Source: an uncultured Clostridia bacterium (GTDB lineage Bacteria > Bacillota > Clostridia > Christensenellales > UBA1242). Taken from it: 32,358 bases of DNA. Where the stretch lies: positions 1 to 32,358 of the forward strand of contig CAMSQA010000013.1 in NCBI GenBank assembly GCA_947062475.1. The letters are read 5' to 3'. Below are positions 8,291 to 17,141 of this stretch, one piece after another. The position numbers were made by a program, and so were the translations under genes. Each line of letters begins with the position of its first letter. The first letter of the stretch is position 1. The notes under the pieces were generated by a model. It was not told the DNA's origin and did no database searches. It was given only the letters and a program-made list of their open reading frames with translations.

Positions 8291-10921
8291 GTGAAAAATT
8301 ATCATAATAAAAGTGTGCAACAAACATTGCTTGATTTTAGTGTCACCAAACGTGGCTTATCTGACAATGAAGTAGTAAGCAGAGCAAATACAAAAAAGGA
8401 TGATGAAAATATGCCCAAAAAGCATGGACTCGTCAGTCGCTTTTTCGAGCAGTTTCATGATTTAATGATTATCATCTTGCTTCTTGCCTCTGCTGTCTCA
8501 ATCATAATTGGCATTGTCGAGAGGACAATGGGCGAGATTGTGGACGGGCTTATCATACTTGCTATTGTGCTTATGAATGCGATATTTGGAGTAGCCCAAG
8601 AGTATAAAGCTGAGAAGTCACTTGAAGCACTAAACAAACTTACTCAACCTGAATGTTTTGTAATTCGAGATGGCTCACTTAAAAAGATCAGTACCAAAGA
8701 TTTGGTGCTTGGCGATATAGTAATGTTGGAAGCAGGCTCGATTGTCCCAGCAGATTTGAGACTTATTGAATGTCATCAACTTAAAATCAATGAGGCTTCA
8801 CTTACTGGTGAAAGTTTGGATGTCGAAAAACATGAAGATGGAATTTATAAAGATGATACACCACTTGGTGAACGTAAGAATATGGCTTATAAAGGCTCTG
8901 TTGTCAATGTGGGAAGGGGACTTGGTGTAGTTGTAGCACTTGGAGCTGATAGTGAGCTTGGCAAGATTGCAAAGGTTATCACAGAGACCAAGAATGAGAT
9001 GACACCTCTTCAAAAATCTATCAAAGATGTTGGAAAAGTTTTGACATATCTTGTTCTTGCAATAGCTGTCATAACTTTTGTGATTGAAATTTGTATTTCT
9101 CCGCTTAATGTTATGGACGCTTTTTTAACCGCAGTTGCTATTTCGGTGGCGGCGATACCAGAAAGTATGCCTGCGGTGATAACTATTATAATGAGTCTAG
9201 GCGTGGCAAGACTTGCAAAGCAGAGGGCAATTGTTAGACGTATGCATTCAGTTGAGACACTTGGTTGTTGTGAGGTGATTTGCTCTGATAAAACAGGCAC
9301 AATCACACAAAACAAGATGACAGTCACTTCTGTTTATTTTAATTCGCGTGTGCAAAATGGCAAATTTAGATTTGATGATGTAGGTCAAAAAATGGTTCTT
9401 GCTGGCGTGTTGTGCAATGATACAATATTTTCAAATGGAAAGATACTTGGAGACCCTACAGAAATTGCTTTGACAGAACTTGGTCATTCTTTTAAGTTGA
9501 ATAAAAAACAATGTGAAGAAAAATATAAACGAATAGATGAAATTCCTTTTGATTCAAATAGAAAACTCATGTCAGTTTTGGTTGAATATGAAGGAAAGAC
9601 TCTTATGAGTAAGGGTGCACCAGATATTTTACTTTCAAAATGCAATAGTATTATGATTGATGGCAAAGTTCGTCCTCTTACCGAAAGCGAAAGGCAAAAG
9701 GTTCTTGACGAAATTGAAGAAATGAGTGAAAGGGCGTTGAGGGTTATAGGCTTTGCTTATAAGCCTTGCACTGATGGCAAACTTGATGAGAATGATTTAA
9801 TTTTCTTGGGGCTTATGGGTATGATCGACCCGCCAAGAAAGGAAATTAAAAATGCGGTAAAAAAATGTAAGAAAGCAGGCATGAGGCCTGTCATGATAAC
9901 AGGAGATTACAGCATCACTGCTCTTGCAATTGCAAAAGAAATAGGTCTTGCAAATAGTATGGAAGAGGTTATCACAGGGAAACAACTTTCAACTATGACT
10001 GACAAACAACTTGATGAGAGAATTAAAAATTGTTCTGTCTTTGCAAGAGTCAGCCCAGAGGATAAGGTGAGAATAGTTGAAGCCTTCAAAAGAGCGGGCA
10101 AAGTTGTTGCGATGACTGGAGATGGCGTCAATGACGCACCAAGCCTTAAACGTGCAAGTATTGGAATTGGAATGGGACAGGGCGGCACTGATGTTGCCAA
10201 AGAGGTGTCTGACATCATTGTGACTGATGATAATTTTGCAACCATTGTCTTGGCAGTCGAGGAAGGCAGAAAGATTTATGGAAATATTCAAAAAACTGTC
10301 AAGTTTCTCTTTTCAGCAAATCTTGCAGAATTGTTATCACTTTTCCTTGTGACAATAATATTCCCTCAACATGTTTTCCTTTTCCCAGTGCAAATTTTGT
10401 TTGTCAACTTAATTACTGATTCACTTCCTGCAATTGCACTTGGTGTTGAACAGCCAGAGGCTGATCTCATGCTGCAACCACCTCGTGATCGAAGTAAGGG
10501 GCTTTTCTCAAACGGAATAGGAATTTCAATTGTGATTTTAGGGATCGTGCAAACCTTGCTTGTTGTTGCAACATATATTGTTGGACTTAAAATGTTTAAT
10601 GATGGTGTTGCGGTGACAATGGCGTTCTATACTCTAAATATAGTCCAAATGTTCTATCTCGCATCTATGAGAACAAATACACCTTTCTATAAATCAAAAC
10701 CACATAAGAATCTATTTTTCCTTCTTTCACTTGTGTTCTGTTTTGCGCTCATTGCTTTGTTTGCATTTACTCCACTTAGGGATTTATTATCACTTGTCAG
10801 ACTCTCTGGCATGCAATGGGGAATAGTGTTTGGTGTTTCTGCTGCGATGTTTATTTTTAGTGAAATTTATAAAGCAGTGGAAGGTCTTATTAAAAAAAGA
10901 TCTCAAAAGAAAAACAAATAG
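8291..10921 (+). CDS. P-type Ca2+-transporting ATPase (P2A, SERCA/PMCA-like)
   Basis: A cation pump that exports Ca2+ using ATP. The order of motifs is complete: TGES in the actuator domain (about residue 173), a P-domain DKTGTIT with the phosphorylated Asp333, KGAPD in the nucleotide domain, TGDYSITALAIAKEIG, and the hinge TGDGVNDAPSLKRASIGIGMG. Ca2+-site residues of SERCA have counterparts: IPESMPAVIT in TM4 (the usual form is PEGLP, the Glu is kept), Glu in NLAELLSL of TM5, and Asn and Asp in VNLITDSLP of TM6. At 876 residues it matches bacterial Ca2+ pumps. The start is GTG after AAAAGGAAATAAC. A strong terminator follows. Specificity for Ca2+ is inferred from the site residues. Confidence 0.92.
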   Translation: MKNYHNKSVQQTLLDFSVTKRGLSDNEVVSRANTKKDDENMPKKHGLVSRFFEQFHDLMIIILLLASAVSIIIGIVERTMGEIVDGLIILAIVLMNAIFGVAQEYKAEKSLEALNKLTQPECFVIRDGSLKKISTKDLVLGDIVMLEAGSIVPADLRLIECHQLKINEASLTGESLDVEKHEDGIYKDDTPLGERKNMAYKGSVVNVGRGLGVVVALGADSELGKIAKVITETKNEMTPLQKSIKDVGKVLTYLVLAIAVITFVIEICISPLNVMDAFLTAVAISVAAIPESMPAVITIIMSLGVARLAKQRAIVRRMHSVETLGCCEVICSDKTGTITQNKMTVTSVYFNSRVQNGKFRFDDVGQKMVLAGVLCNDTIFSNGKILGDPTEIALTELGHSFKLNKKQCEEKYKRIDEIPFDSNRKLMSVLVEYEGKTLMSKGAPDILLSKCNSIMIDGKVRPLTESERQKVLDEIEEMSERALRVIGFAYKPCTDGKLDENDLIFLGLMGMIDPPRKEIKNAVKKCKKAGMRPVMITGDYSITALAIAKEIGLANSMEEVITGKQLSTMTDKQLDERIKNCSVFARVSPEDKVRIVEAFKRAGKVVAMTGDGVNDAPSLKRASIGIGMGQGGTDVAKEVSDIIVTDDNFATIVLAVEEGRKIYGNIQKTVKFLFSANLAELLSLFLVTIIFPQHVFLFPVQILFVNLITDSLPAIALGVEQPEADLMLQPPRDRSKGLFSNGIGISIVILGIVQTLLVVATYIVGLKMFNDGVAVTMAFYTLNIVQMFYLASMRTNTPFYKSKPHKNLFFLLSLVFCFALIALFAFTPLRDLLSLVRLSGMQWGIVFGVSAAMFIFSEIYKAVEGLIKKRSQKKNK

Positions 10922-10927
10922 TTTAAG

Positions 10928-10958
10928 AGACATATTAATTTTTAATATGTCTTTTTTT
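10928..10958 (+). terminator. Terminator after the P-type ATPase gene
   Basis: An 11-bp perfect stem (AGACATATTAA / TTAATATGTCT) with a 3-nt loop, followed by a run of T. Confidence 0.85.
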
Positions 10959-10962
10959 TAAT

Positions 10963-10991
10963 TTGCAATTGTTATCAATTTATGTTATCAT
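10963..10991 (+). promoter_or_regulatory. Promoter for a leaderless holB transcript
   Basis: TTGCAA (10963-10968), 17 bp, TATCAT (10986-10991) with an upstream TG giving an extended -10. Only six bases separate the -10 hexamer from the ATG at 10998, so transcription should start on or next to the start codon. The gene has no ribosome binding site. Confidence 0.55.
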
Positions 10992-10997
10992 TATTGC

Positions 10998-11966
10998 ATG
11001 AATGAAAGACTTGAACAAATAATATCTTCCTCAGAAGAGTTTAAAATACTTGCAAATGAGTTTGAAAATGGCAACTTTGCAAAAACGATAATGCTGATTT
11101 CAAAAGACAGTGATTACTGCCTCAGTTTTGCAAAACTTTTAGCTTGCATGATTTTAGATGGTGGTCTTGACAATGGTAAACTGAAAAAGAGTGAAAATTA
11201 TATTAAAATGTCAGTATCTTCTCATCCCGATATCAAAATTTACCCTTTGAAAGACAAACTCTTGGTTGCTGACAGCTCTGAAATTGTATCAGAAAGCTCA
11301 ATTCGTCCTATCTTTGCTGAAAAGAAGGTTTTTATCATCAAAAATATTGAGCAGAGCATGGAAGCTGCGCAAAATAAACTCTTAAAAACTCTTGAAGAGC
11401 CTCAAAACAATGTTTATTTTATTTTGACATCTTCAAATATCAACTTGCTGCTTCCAACTATAAAATCAAGATGCAATAAGGTAGAACTTAAAAAACTTCA
11501 AAAAGAGGACATTATCAGTTGCATTGAAGGGTGCGAAGATATCAAACTTGTTACAGCACTAAGTGAAGGATATTTGGGGAAAGCTAGGTTGCTTAGCTGT
11601 ATGCCCAACTTGGGAATAATATTTGAAAAGGTGCTGTCAGTTGTCACCAAACTAAAATCAAGCAAACAACTGTTGTCTTTTTCAAAAAGTCTGCTTGAGT
11701 TTGCGAGTGAGGCGGAATTTGTCTTTCATTGTCTTTCACTTATCTTTGAAGATTTGTTATATTTGAAAGGCGGACAAGAGTTGCGATTTGAAATGTTTAG
11801 AGAAGAACTTGAAAAGGTGGAAGGAGAATATTCAATCAAGGCAATCGCTATGATTGAAAAGCAAATTGATAGAGCGGTAAGAGAACTCTCTTTTAATTGC
11901 AATTTCACCCTTGTGCTAGAAAATTTATTGTTGAACATATTGGAGGTAAAATATATATGCAGGTAG
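10998..11966 (+). CDS. holB: DNA polymerase III delta' subunit-like protein (HolB)
   Basis: Delta' is part of the clamp loader that places the beta sliding clamp on DNA. Diagnostic features are KVFIIKNIEQSMEAAQNKLLKTLEEP (about residues 108-135), VYFILTSS, and LLPTIKSRCNKVEL with the conserved Ser-Arg-Cys at 157-159. The usual P-loop region is degenerate: LISKDSDYCLSFAKLLA lacks GxGK. The four-cysteine zinc module that normally lies between that region and the HPDI motif is also absent; only Cys50 remains. The rest is helical as in the family, and the length (322) is usual. No Shine-Dalgarno sequence precedes the ATG. The 3' end overlaps ricT by 10 nt, matching the holB-yaaT order of Bacillus. 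Confidence 0.85.
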   Translation: MNERLEQIISSSEEFKILANEFENGNFAKTIMLISKDSDYCLSFAKLLACMILDGGLDNGKLKKSENYIKMSVSSHPDIKIYPLKDKLLVADSSEIVSESSIRPIFAEKKVFIIKNIEQSMEAAQNKLLKTLEEPQNNVYFILTSSNINLLLPTIKSRCNKVELKKLQKEDIISCIEGCEDIKLVTALSEGYLGKARLLSCMPNLGIIFEKVLSVVTKLKSSKQLLSFSKSLLEFASEAEFVFHCLSLIFEDLLYLKGGQELRFEMFREELEKVEGEYSIKAIAMIEKQIDRAVRELSFNCNFTLVLENLLLNILEVKYICR

Positions 11967-12802
11967 AAGTTGTTGAGGCTAAGTTTAGAAATGGCTCACA
12001 TTCATATTCTTTCAGCCCTAATGGTTTGAAGCTTAAAAATGAATATTATTGTATTGTAGACACTGAAAAGGGAAGAGATATTGTTAAGATTTCAAAAGAG
12101 CCTTATCTTATCGACGCAGAAAATTTAATTGAGCCTTTGAAAAATGTTGTCAAACTTGCAAGTGAGGAAGAATTAAAGCTTGCAGAGGAAAATTATTTAA
12201 AAGCAGAAGCATTATTTCCTGAGATTAAAAAAATGGCTTTACAGGAAAATTTAGATATGAAAATAATTTCTGTTGAGAGTAATTATAATTTTTCTCGACT
12301 GACTGTCAACTTTACAGCTGAAAATCGTGTTGATTTCCGTGAACTTGTAAAAAAACTTGCCGATAAATATAAGGTGAGAATAGAGCTTCGTCAGATTGGT
12401 CCACGAGATGCAACCAGAATACTTGGTGGACTTGGAGTTTGTGGCAAAGTGTGTTGCTGTCATCAGGGATTTGGCATCAATGATCATGTCACAATCAAAA
12501 TGGCAAAAAATCAAAACTTGTCTTTAAATCCAAACAATATCAGCGGATTGTGCGGAAAACTTCTTTGCTGTCTTGCATACGAAAACCCTTATTATAGTGA
12601 AGTCATAAAAATCATGCCAAAACTAAACAGCACTGTTGTGACACCAGAAGGTGAAGGGGTTGTAATTTATAATGACCTTTTAAAAAAGATGGTTTCTGTG
12701 CGAATTTCTGATGAAAAAGAAAGTGAAATAAAAGATTTTACACTTGAAGAAATTAAATTTAAAGACAATTTCAAAGATGATAGAAAAAATAATAAAAACT
12801 GA
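11957..12802 (+). CDS. ricT: RicT/YaaT PSP1-domain protein
   Basis: RicT (YaaT) forms, with RicA and RicF, an iron-sulfur complex that in Bacillus subtilis promotes RNase Y-dependent mRNA maturation. The start at ATG 11957 (281 residues) is chosen because GGAGGT lies nine bases upstream; the open frame extends 20 codons further but overlaps holB. The N-terminal part includes VEAKFRNGSHSYSFSP. The PSP1 C-terminal domain runs from about residue 75 to 170, then the Cys-rich signature GVCGKVCCCH and GLCGKLLCCL, which supply cluster-binding cysteines. A short acidic-basic tail follows. The start overlaps the end of holB by 10 nt, so the two are coupled. RicA and RicF are not in the window. Confidence 0.9.
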   Translation: MQVEVVEAKFRNGSHSYSFSPNGLKLKNEYYCIVDTEKGRDIVKISKEPYLIDAENLIEPLKNVVKLASEEELKLAEENYLKAEALFPEIKKMALQENLDMKIISVESNYNFSRLTVNFTAENRVDFRELVKKLADKYKVRIELRQIGPRDATRILGGLGVCGKVCCCHQGFGINDHVTIKMAKNQNLSLNPNNISGLCGKLLCCLAYENPYYSEVIKIMPKLNSTVVTPEGEGVVIYNDLLKKMVSVRISDEKESEIKDFTLEEIKFKDNFKDDRKNNKN

Positions 12803-12942
12803 TATAATAAATAAAATTTAATAAAAATTACATAAATTTCGCATTTTTTATTTAAATTTTCTTTAAATTAATAGATTTATTCCTTTTTTTAATGAAATTT
12901 AATTTTAATTTTGATCGAATTAGATTTTTATAGGAGAAAAAC

Positions 12943-13665
12943 ATGACACTTTCTGAGGGTGAGAGAATTGAAGATTTGCAGTGCAAGGGCTTGAAGATTA
13001 TTCAAAATAAAAATTATTATACTTTCACGTCTGACAGCGTCATACTTGCAAATTTCATAAGATTAAAATCTGAAGAAACTTGTGCTGAAATTGGGACGGG
13101 TAGTGGAGTGATTTCAATTCTAATGTCTGCCAAAAATAAATTTAAAAAAATTTATGCTTTTGAACTTCAAAAGGAAATGGCAGAACTTGCACGAAAGAAT
13201 ATTAAGCTAAACCATCTTGAAGATAAAATTGAAGTTGTAAATGATGATGTTTTAAATTTTAATGATAAATTTCAAAAAAATAGTTTTGATTGTGTTTTTT
13301 CAAATCCACCATATATGCTTTCGAATGGAAAAAATGAAAACACAGTCAGAAATATTGCAAGGCACGACTTTTGTTTGTCGGCTGAAAAACTTTGTATGGT
13401 TGCAAGTCAAATGCTTAAAGAGGGTGGAAGATTATATCTAGTTTATGCGGCAAGCAGAAGCTGTGAACTGATCTATAATTTGACCAAAAATTCACTGGAA
13501 GTCAAAAGAATGTTTTTTACCCAAAATGGAAGAGGAGATGTCAAACTTATCTTGCTTGAAGCTGTCAAGGGAGGAAGACATGGAGTTAAGGTTTTGCCAG
13601 AGCTTGTGACAAACGACATTGACGGAAGTTATATTGAAAAACTGCATACAAAATATTTTGAATAA
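12943..13665 (+). CDS. YabB/TrmN-family tRNA1(Val) adenine-N6 methyltransferase
   Basis: A class I SAM-dependent methyltransferase of the YabB/TrmN6 group, which methylates A37 of tRNA-Val. It opens with a typical N-terminus (EDLQCKGLKIIQNKNYYTFTSDSVILANFI), then motif I AEIGTGSGVISI (about residues 48-59) and motif IV FSNPPY (about 121-126), the latter typical of adenine-N6 methylation. It is 240 residues, the usual length. ATAGGAGAAAAAC precedes the ATG. In Bacillus yaaT, yabA, yabB and yabC follow holB; here yabA and yabC are not present. The substrate is inferred from family and synteny. Confidence 0.87.
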   Translation: MTLSEGERIEDLQCKGLKIIQNKNYYTFTSDSVILANFIRLKSEETCAEIGTGSGVISILMSAKNKFKKIYAFELQKEMAELARKNIKLNHLEDKIEVVNDDVLNFNDKFQKNSFDCVFSNPPYMLSNGKNENTVRNIARHDFCLSAEKLCMVASQMLKEGGRLYLVYAASRSCELIYNLTKNSLEVKRMFFTQNGRGDVKLILLEAVKGGRHGVKVLPELVTNDIDGSYIEKLHTKYFE

Positions 13666-13678
13666 GATTTTGTCAATA

Positions 13679-13706
13679 TTGTTTTTAAATTTGAAATTAA
13701 TATAAA
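13679..13706 (+). promoter_or_regulatory. Possible promoter of the sbcD-like/yhaN-like pair
   Basis: TTGTTT (13679-13684), a 16-bp spacer and TATAAA (13701-13706), with AGAGGGGAAATA and the ATG directly after. Confidence 0.4.
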
Positions 13707-13721
13707 AAAAGAGGGGAAATA

Positions 13722-14792
13722 ATGAAATTTATTCACTGCGGAGACATACATCTTGATAGTAAGATGGAGTCAAATCTATCTTCACAAAAGGCAAAAGAGA
13801 GAAAAAACGAAATATTAAATACCTTTGAAAGAATGGTTGAGTTTGCAAAAAAGCAATCCGTCAAAGGTATTATTATCGCTGGTGATATGTTTGATAGTTC
13901 ACGTTTTTCATCCCTTACAAGAATGCGTTTGACAAACTTAATCACAAAAAATAGCGATATAGATTTTTTATACCTTGCGGGAAATCATGATCTAAATTTC
14001 ATTTCTCAACTTGAAGAAATCCCTGAAAATTTAAAGGTGTTTGGCAAAAGCTGGACAAGTTTTGATTATGGAAAGGTGAAAATCACAGGTGCAATTTTAA
14101 ATGCCGAAAATTCAACTGCTCTTTATCAGACTTTGAATTTGGATGACAAAAAGCTAAATATAGTTGTCCTTCATGGTCAAATTGCAAAATATAATTCTAC
14201 TGGCAGGGCAGAGATGTTGAATTTGCCAAAACTTAAAAACAAAAATATTGACTATCTAGCACTTGGACACATTCATTATTATTCGCAAGAGGCTCTTGAT
14301 AAGAGAGGAATTTATTGTTATTGTGGTTGCCTTGAGGGAAGAGGTTTTGATGAATGTGGAGAAAAAGGTTTTGTGCTTCTTGAGATTGAAGATGATAAAA
14401 TTAAATCGCAATTTATACCTTTTGCAAAGCGAAAACTGATTGAAATTGTATTTGATATATCTGGTTTTGAAAATTGGTTTGACATTGAAGATGCTGTCAT
14501 TGACAGGTTGAAAATTATTGATAAAGAAAGTCTTATAAAAGTCACCTTGCAGGGCAAATACAATTTAAAACTTGAAAAACATATTTCAATGCTTGAAAAG
14601 AAGCTTGAATGTTTTTATTTTGCAAAAGTAAAAGATAATTCCACTCTTGAAGTAAAGATGCAAGATGTTGAAAATGATCCATCTTTGCGTGGCGAATTTT
14701 TACGCCAAGTTCTTGCTTCTGATCTTGATGAAAGAGAAAAAGAGATGACTATTATTGTTGGACTAAAAGCACTTGGCAGGGAGGAAATTTAA
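13722..14792 (+). CDS. SbcD/YhaO-like DNA repair metallophosphoesterase
   Basis: A calcineurin-type nuclease subunit. Metal-binding motifs appear in order: GDIHLD (about residues 7-12), GDMFD (about 51-55), GNHD (about 87-90), VVLHGQ (about 148-153) and GHIHYY (about 185-190). After about residue 240 a capping domain follows. The gene is joined to the next: its stop TAA is directly followed by ATG of the ATPase, with GAGG inside its last codons. This arrangement is the same as yhaO-yhaN in Bacillus and sbcD-sbcC in other bacteria, so the pair should form a Mre11/Rad50-like complex that processes DNA ends or hairpins. The exact substrate is not visible. Confidence 0.87.
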   Translation: MKFIHCGDIHLDSKMESNLSSQKAKERKNEILNTFERMVEFAKKQSVKGIIIAGDMFDSSRFSSLTRMRLTNLITKNSDIDFLYLAGNHDLNFISQLEEIPENLKVFGKSWTSFDYGKVKITGAILNAENSTALYQTLNLDDKKLNIVVLHGQIAKYNSTGRAEMLNLPKLKNKNIDYLALGHIHYYSQEALDKRGIYCYCGCLEGRGFDECGEKGFVLLEIEDDKIKSQFIPFAKRKLIEIVFDISGFENWFDIEDAVIDRLKIIDKESLIKVTLQGKYNLKLEKHISMLEKKLECFYFAKVKDNSTLEVKMQDVENDPSLRGEFLRQVLASDLDEREKEMTIIVGLKALGREEI

Positions 14793-17096
14793 ATGAAACT
14801 TCAAAAGTGTCATATCGAAAATTTTGGCAAACTTGCAAACCTTGATTATCAGTTTTCTCAAGGTTTAAATTTGTTTAATGAGGAAAATGGCTGGGGAAAG
14901 ACAACCTTTGCCACTTTTATTAAAGCGATGTTTTATGGCTTGCCTTCAACATCAAAACGCAGTTTAGATGAGAATGAAAGAAAGAAATACAAACCTTGGC
15001 AGGGTGGAAATTATGGCGGATATATTGAATTTGAAATTGGCGAAAAATCTTTTCGCTTGACACGATTTTTTGGCAAGAATGGAAGTGAAGATATTTTTGA
15101 ACTTGTAGATTTATCAACTGGCAAAAAGTCACAAGCTTATTCAGCAAGTATTGGTGAAGAAATTTTTGGGCTAGATGAAGAAGCTTTTGAGCGTAGTGCA
15201 TTTATACCTCAAAAATCACTCAACACACTAGTCAATGAAAGCATTTCAAATAAACTTACAAACCTTATGCATGGGACGAATGAGCAGTTTAATATTGAAT
15301 CGGCTTTGGCACTTCTTGACAGGAATAGAGCGAGTTTGTCAAACAATAAAAAAACAGGTCAAATTCAAATGCTTGAAGATGAAGTTGAAGAGTTGCTCTT
15401 TCAAATAAATTCGCTTAAAACCAGTGCTCAGTCGATTGAAACATTAGAAAATCAGGTTGAAGAAGAAAATAACAAAATCAAAAGTCTGATTGAAAAACAA
15501 AAGCTAATAAAAGAAAAGATGGCAAAAATTGCAAAAATCAAAGAAAAAATTGCAAATAAAGACCTCTATTACAAATATTGTGAGCAAATTGGCGAAATTG
15601 AAAGAGAAATTTCTACATCAGCAGAAATCCTTAATAATCAGGTGATAGGAGTTGAAGAAATTAATGATTTTTCTCAAAGAGAAAAGGATGTTGTCAAACT
15701 TCAAGAAAAAGTTAAAGCTTTAAATGACGGCTATGTAAGCAATCGATTTTATGAACTTTCCAATTATTTTGATGATGAAGAAGAGCTTATAAATGAAGAA
15801 AATCTTAAAAATGTGCAAGAAAAAATCAATAGATATAATGCCATTAAACTGCAGCAAGAATTGCCAGCTATGAAGCAAGAAAAAAGTGAAAAGAAAGAAA
15901 AAAAGTTCTATATGTCTTTAGTTTTTCTTGTGCTGACTATTGGATTTGTAATTGCTGGAATATTGACATTAAACAAGGTTGAAATTTTACCTATTGTCAT
16001 GTTTGTCGCAGGAGGGCTGTCATTATTGCTGTCAGGTTTTATTTATTTAAAAAATCAGATAAACAGCGAGAATAATTCTTTGCAAAAGATTGATCAATTG
16101 CAATTACAACAAAATAAAATCGAACTTGCGTCTTTGGAAAAAGAATTAAATGAGTTTTTGTTTAAGTTTGAAAGAAATACTGACGATGTTGATTTAGCAT
16201 TTGGCAAAGTGCGAGCAAACTTAAGCGAGTTTGAAAAAATAAAAAAACAATTTTCAGAAAATCAAAAAACAATAAATGAATATAAAAAGCAAATTGAAGA
16301 AGAGAAAGAAAAAATCAATGATTTTCTTTCAAAATTCAATTTTCAAAGTTTTAGACAATTCGATAATTTAGAAAAATTGGATTTATTGAAAAAGTCGGTC
16401 ATAAGTATATCAAATTTAAAGGAAAGACTTAACATAGAAAATGAAAATTTAGAGAAATTTAAGAAAGAAAAACATTTTGATGTCAAAGATGAAGAAATCC
16501 AAAATATAGATATTTTAAGCTTGCAGGAAGAGGATGAAGCTTTACAGAAACAGATTGATTCTTATAAGGAAAACAGAGCCAGCATTATTGCAAAGATAAA
16601 CAAAATCAATGAAGATATTTCAGAGATTGATGAACTTGAAAATAAAAAAGAAGAAAAACTTAGTCAAATTTCCAGCCTTTCAGAAAAGTTTTGTGCAATA
16701 AAAAATGCAATGAAATTTTTAAAAAGTGCAGATGAAAGTCTTTCGTCAAAGTTGCTTTCGCCAATGAAGGAAGGACTGAAAAAATATCTTGAAAAGATCA
16801 CAGGAAAAGATTATAAAAATATTCAACTTGACACTGACTTCAATATTACTTTTGATGAATATGGACAGTCACGTGAAATTGATTTTTATAGCAAAGGTTA
16901 TCAAAATATCATCGACCTTTGCATGAGGCTTGCCTTGATCGAAACTCTTTTTGATAAAGAAAAACCTTTTGTTGTGGTTGATGACGCCTTTGTCAATTTG
17001 GATGAAAAGAAGATTGACAAAGCAAAACAATTTTTAAAAGAATTGGCAAAAGAATTTCAGGTGATATATTTTGTTTGTCATAATTCAAGAGCTTAA
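14793..17096 (+). CDS. YhaN-like SMC/Rad50-type ATPase with central membrane hairpin
   Basis: A 767-residue ATPase, partner of the nuclease encoded directly upstream. The N-terminal half has Walker A ENGWGKTT (Gly33 to Thr38). Long coiled coils rich in Glu, Lys and Gln run from about residue 190 to 365 and from 430 to 650. Between them two transmembrane helices (about 371-391 and 397-419) form a hairpin, as in YhaN and unlike soluble SbcC/Rad50, so the coil apex is probably in the membrane; no CxxC zinc hook is present. The C-terminal half has a signature-like YSKGYQNIIDLCMRLAL and Walker B PFVVVDDAF (Asp730-Asp731) followed by NLDEKK and a terminal His. At 767 residues it is shorter than Bacillus YhaN. 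A terminator follows. Confidence 0.85.
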   Translation: MKLQKCHIENFGKLANLDYQFSQGLNLFNEENGWGKTTFATFIKAMFYGLPSTSKRSLDENERKKYKPWQGGNYGGYIEFEIGEKSFRLTRFFGKNGSEDIFELVDLSTGKKSQAYSASIGEEIFGLDEEAFERSAFIPQKSLNTLVNESISNKLTNLMHGTNEQFNIESALALLDRNRASLSNNKKTGQIQMLEDEVEELLFQINSLKTSAQSIETLENQVEEENNKIKSLIEKQKLIKEKMAKIAKIKEKIANKDLYYKYCEQIGEIEREISTSAEILNNQVIGVEEINDFSQREKDVVKLQEKVKALNDGYVSNRFYELSNYFDDEEELINEENLKNVQEKINRYNAIKLQQELPAMKQEKSEKKEKKFYMSLVFLVLTIGFVIAGILTLNKVEILPIVMFVAGGLSLLLSGFIYLKNQINSENNSLQKIDQLQLQQNKIELASLEKELNEFLFKFERNTDDVDLAFGKVRANLSEFEKIKKQFSENQKTINEYKKQIEEEKEKINDFLSKFNFQSFRQFDNLEKLDLLKKSVISISNLKERLNIENENLEKFKKEKHFDVKDEEIQNIDILSLQEEDEALQKQIDSYKENRASIIAKINKINEDISEIDELENKKEEKLSQISSLSEKFCAIKNAMKFLKSADESLSSKLLSPMKEGLKKYLEKITGKDYKNIQLDTDFNITFDEYGQSREIDFYSKGYQNIIDLCMRLALIETLFDKEKPFVVVDDAFVNLDEKKIDKAKQFLKELAKEFQVIYFVCHNSRA

Positions 17097-17127
17097 AAAA
17101 TACTGATCTTTTTGGTCAGTATTTTTA
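17095..17127 (+). terminator. Terminator after the yhaN-like gene
   Basis: A stem of TACTGATC against GGTCAGTA (one G-T pair), extended by flanking A/T pairs, with a 5-nt loop and T-run. The A-run upstream lets it also work for the convergent gene ending at 17142. Confidence 0.7.
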
Positions 17128-17141
17128 TTGCAATTTTTCTT

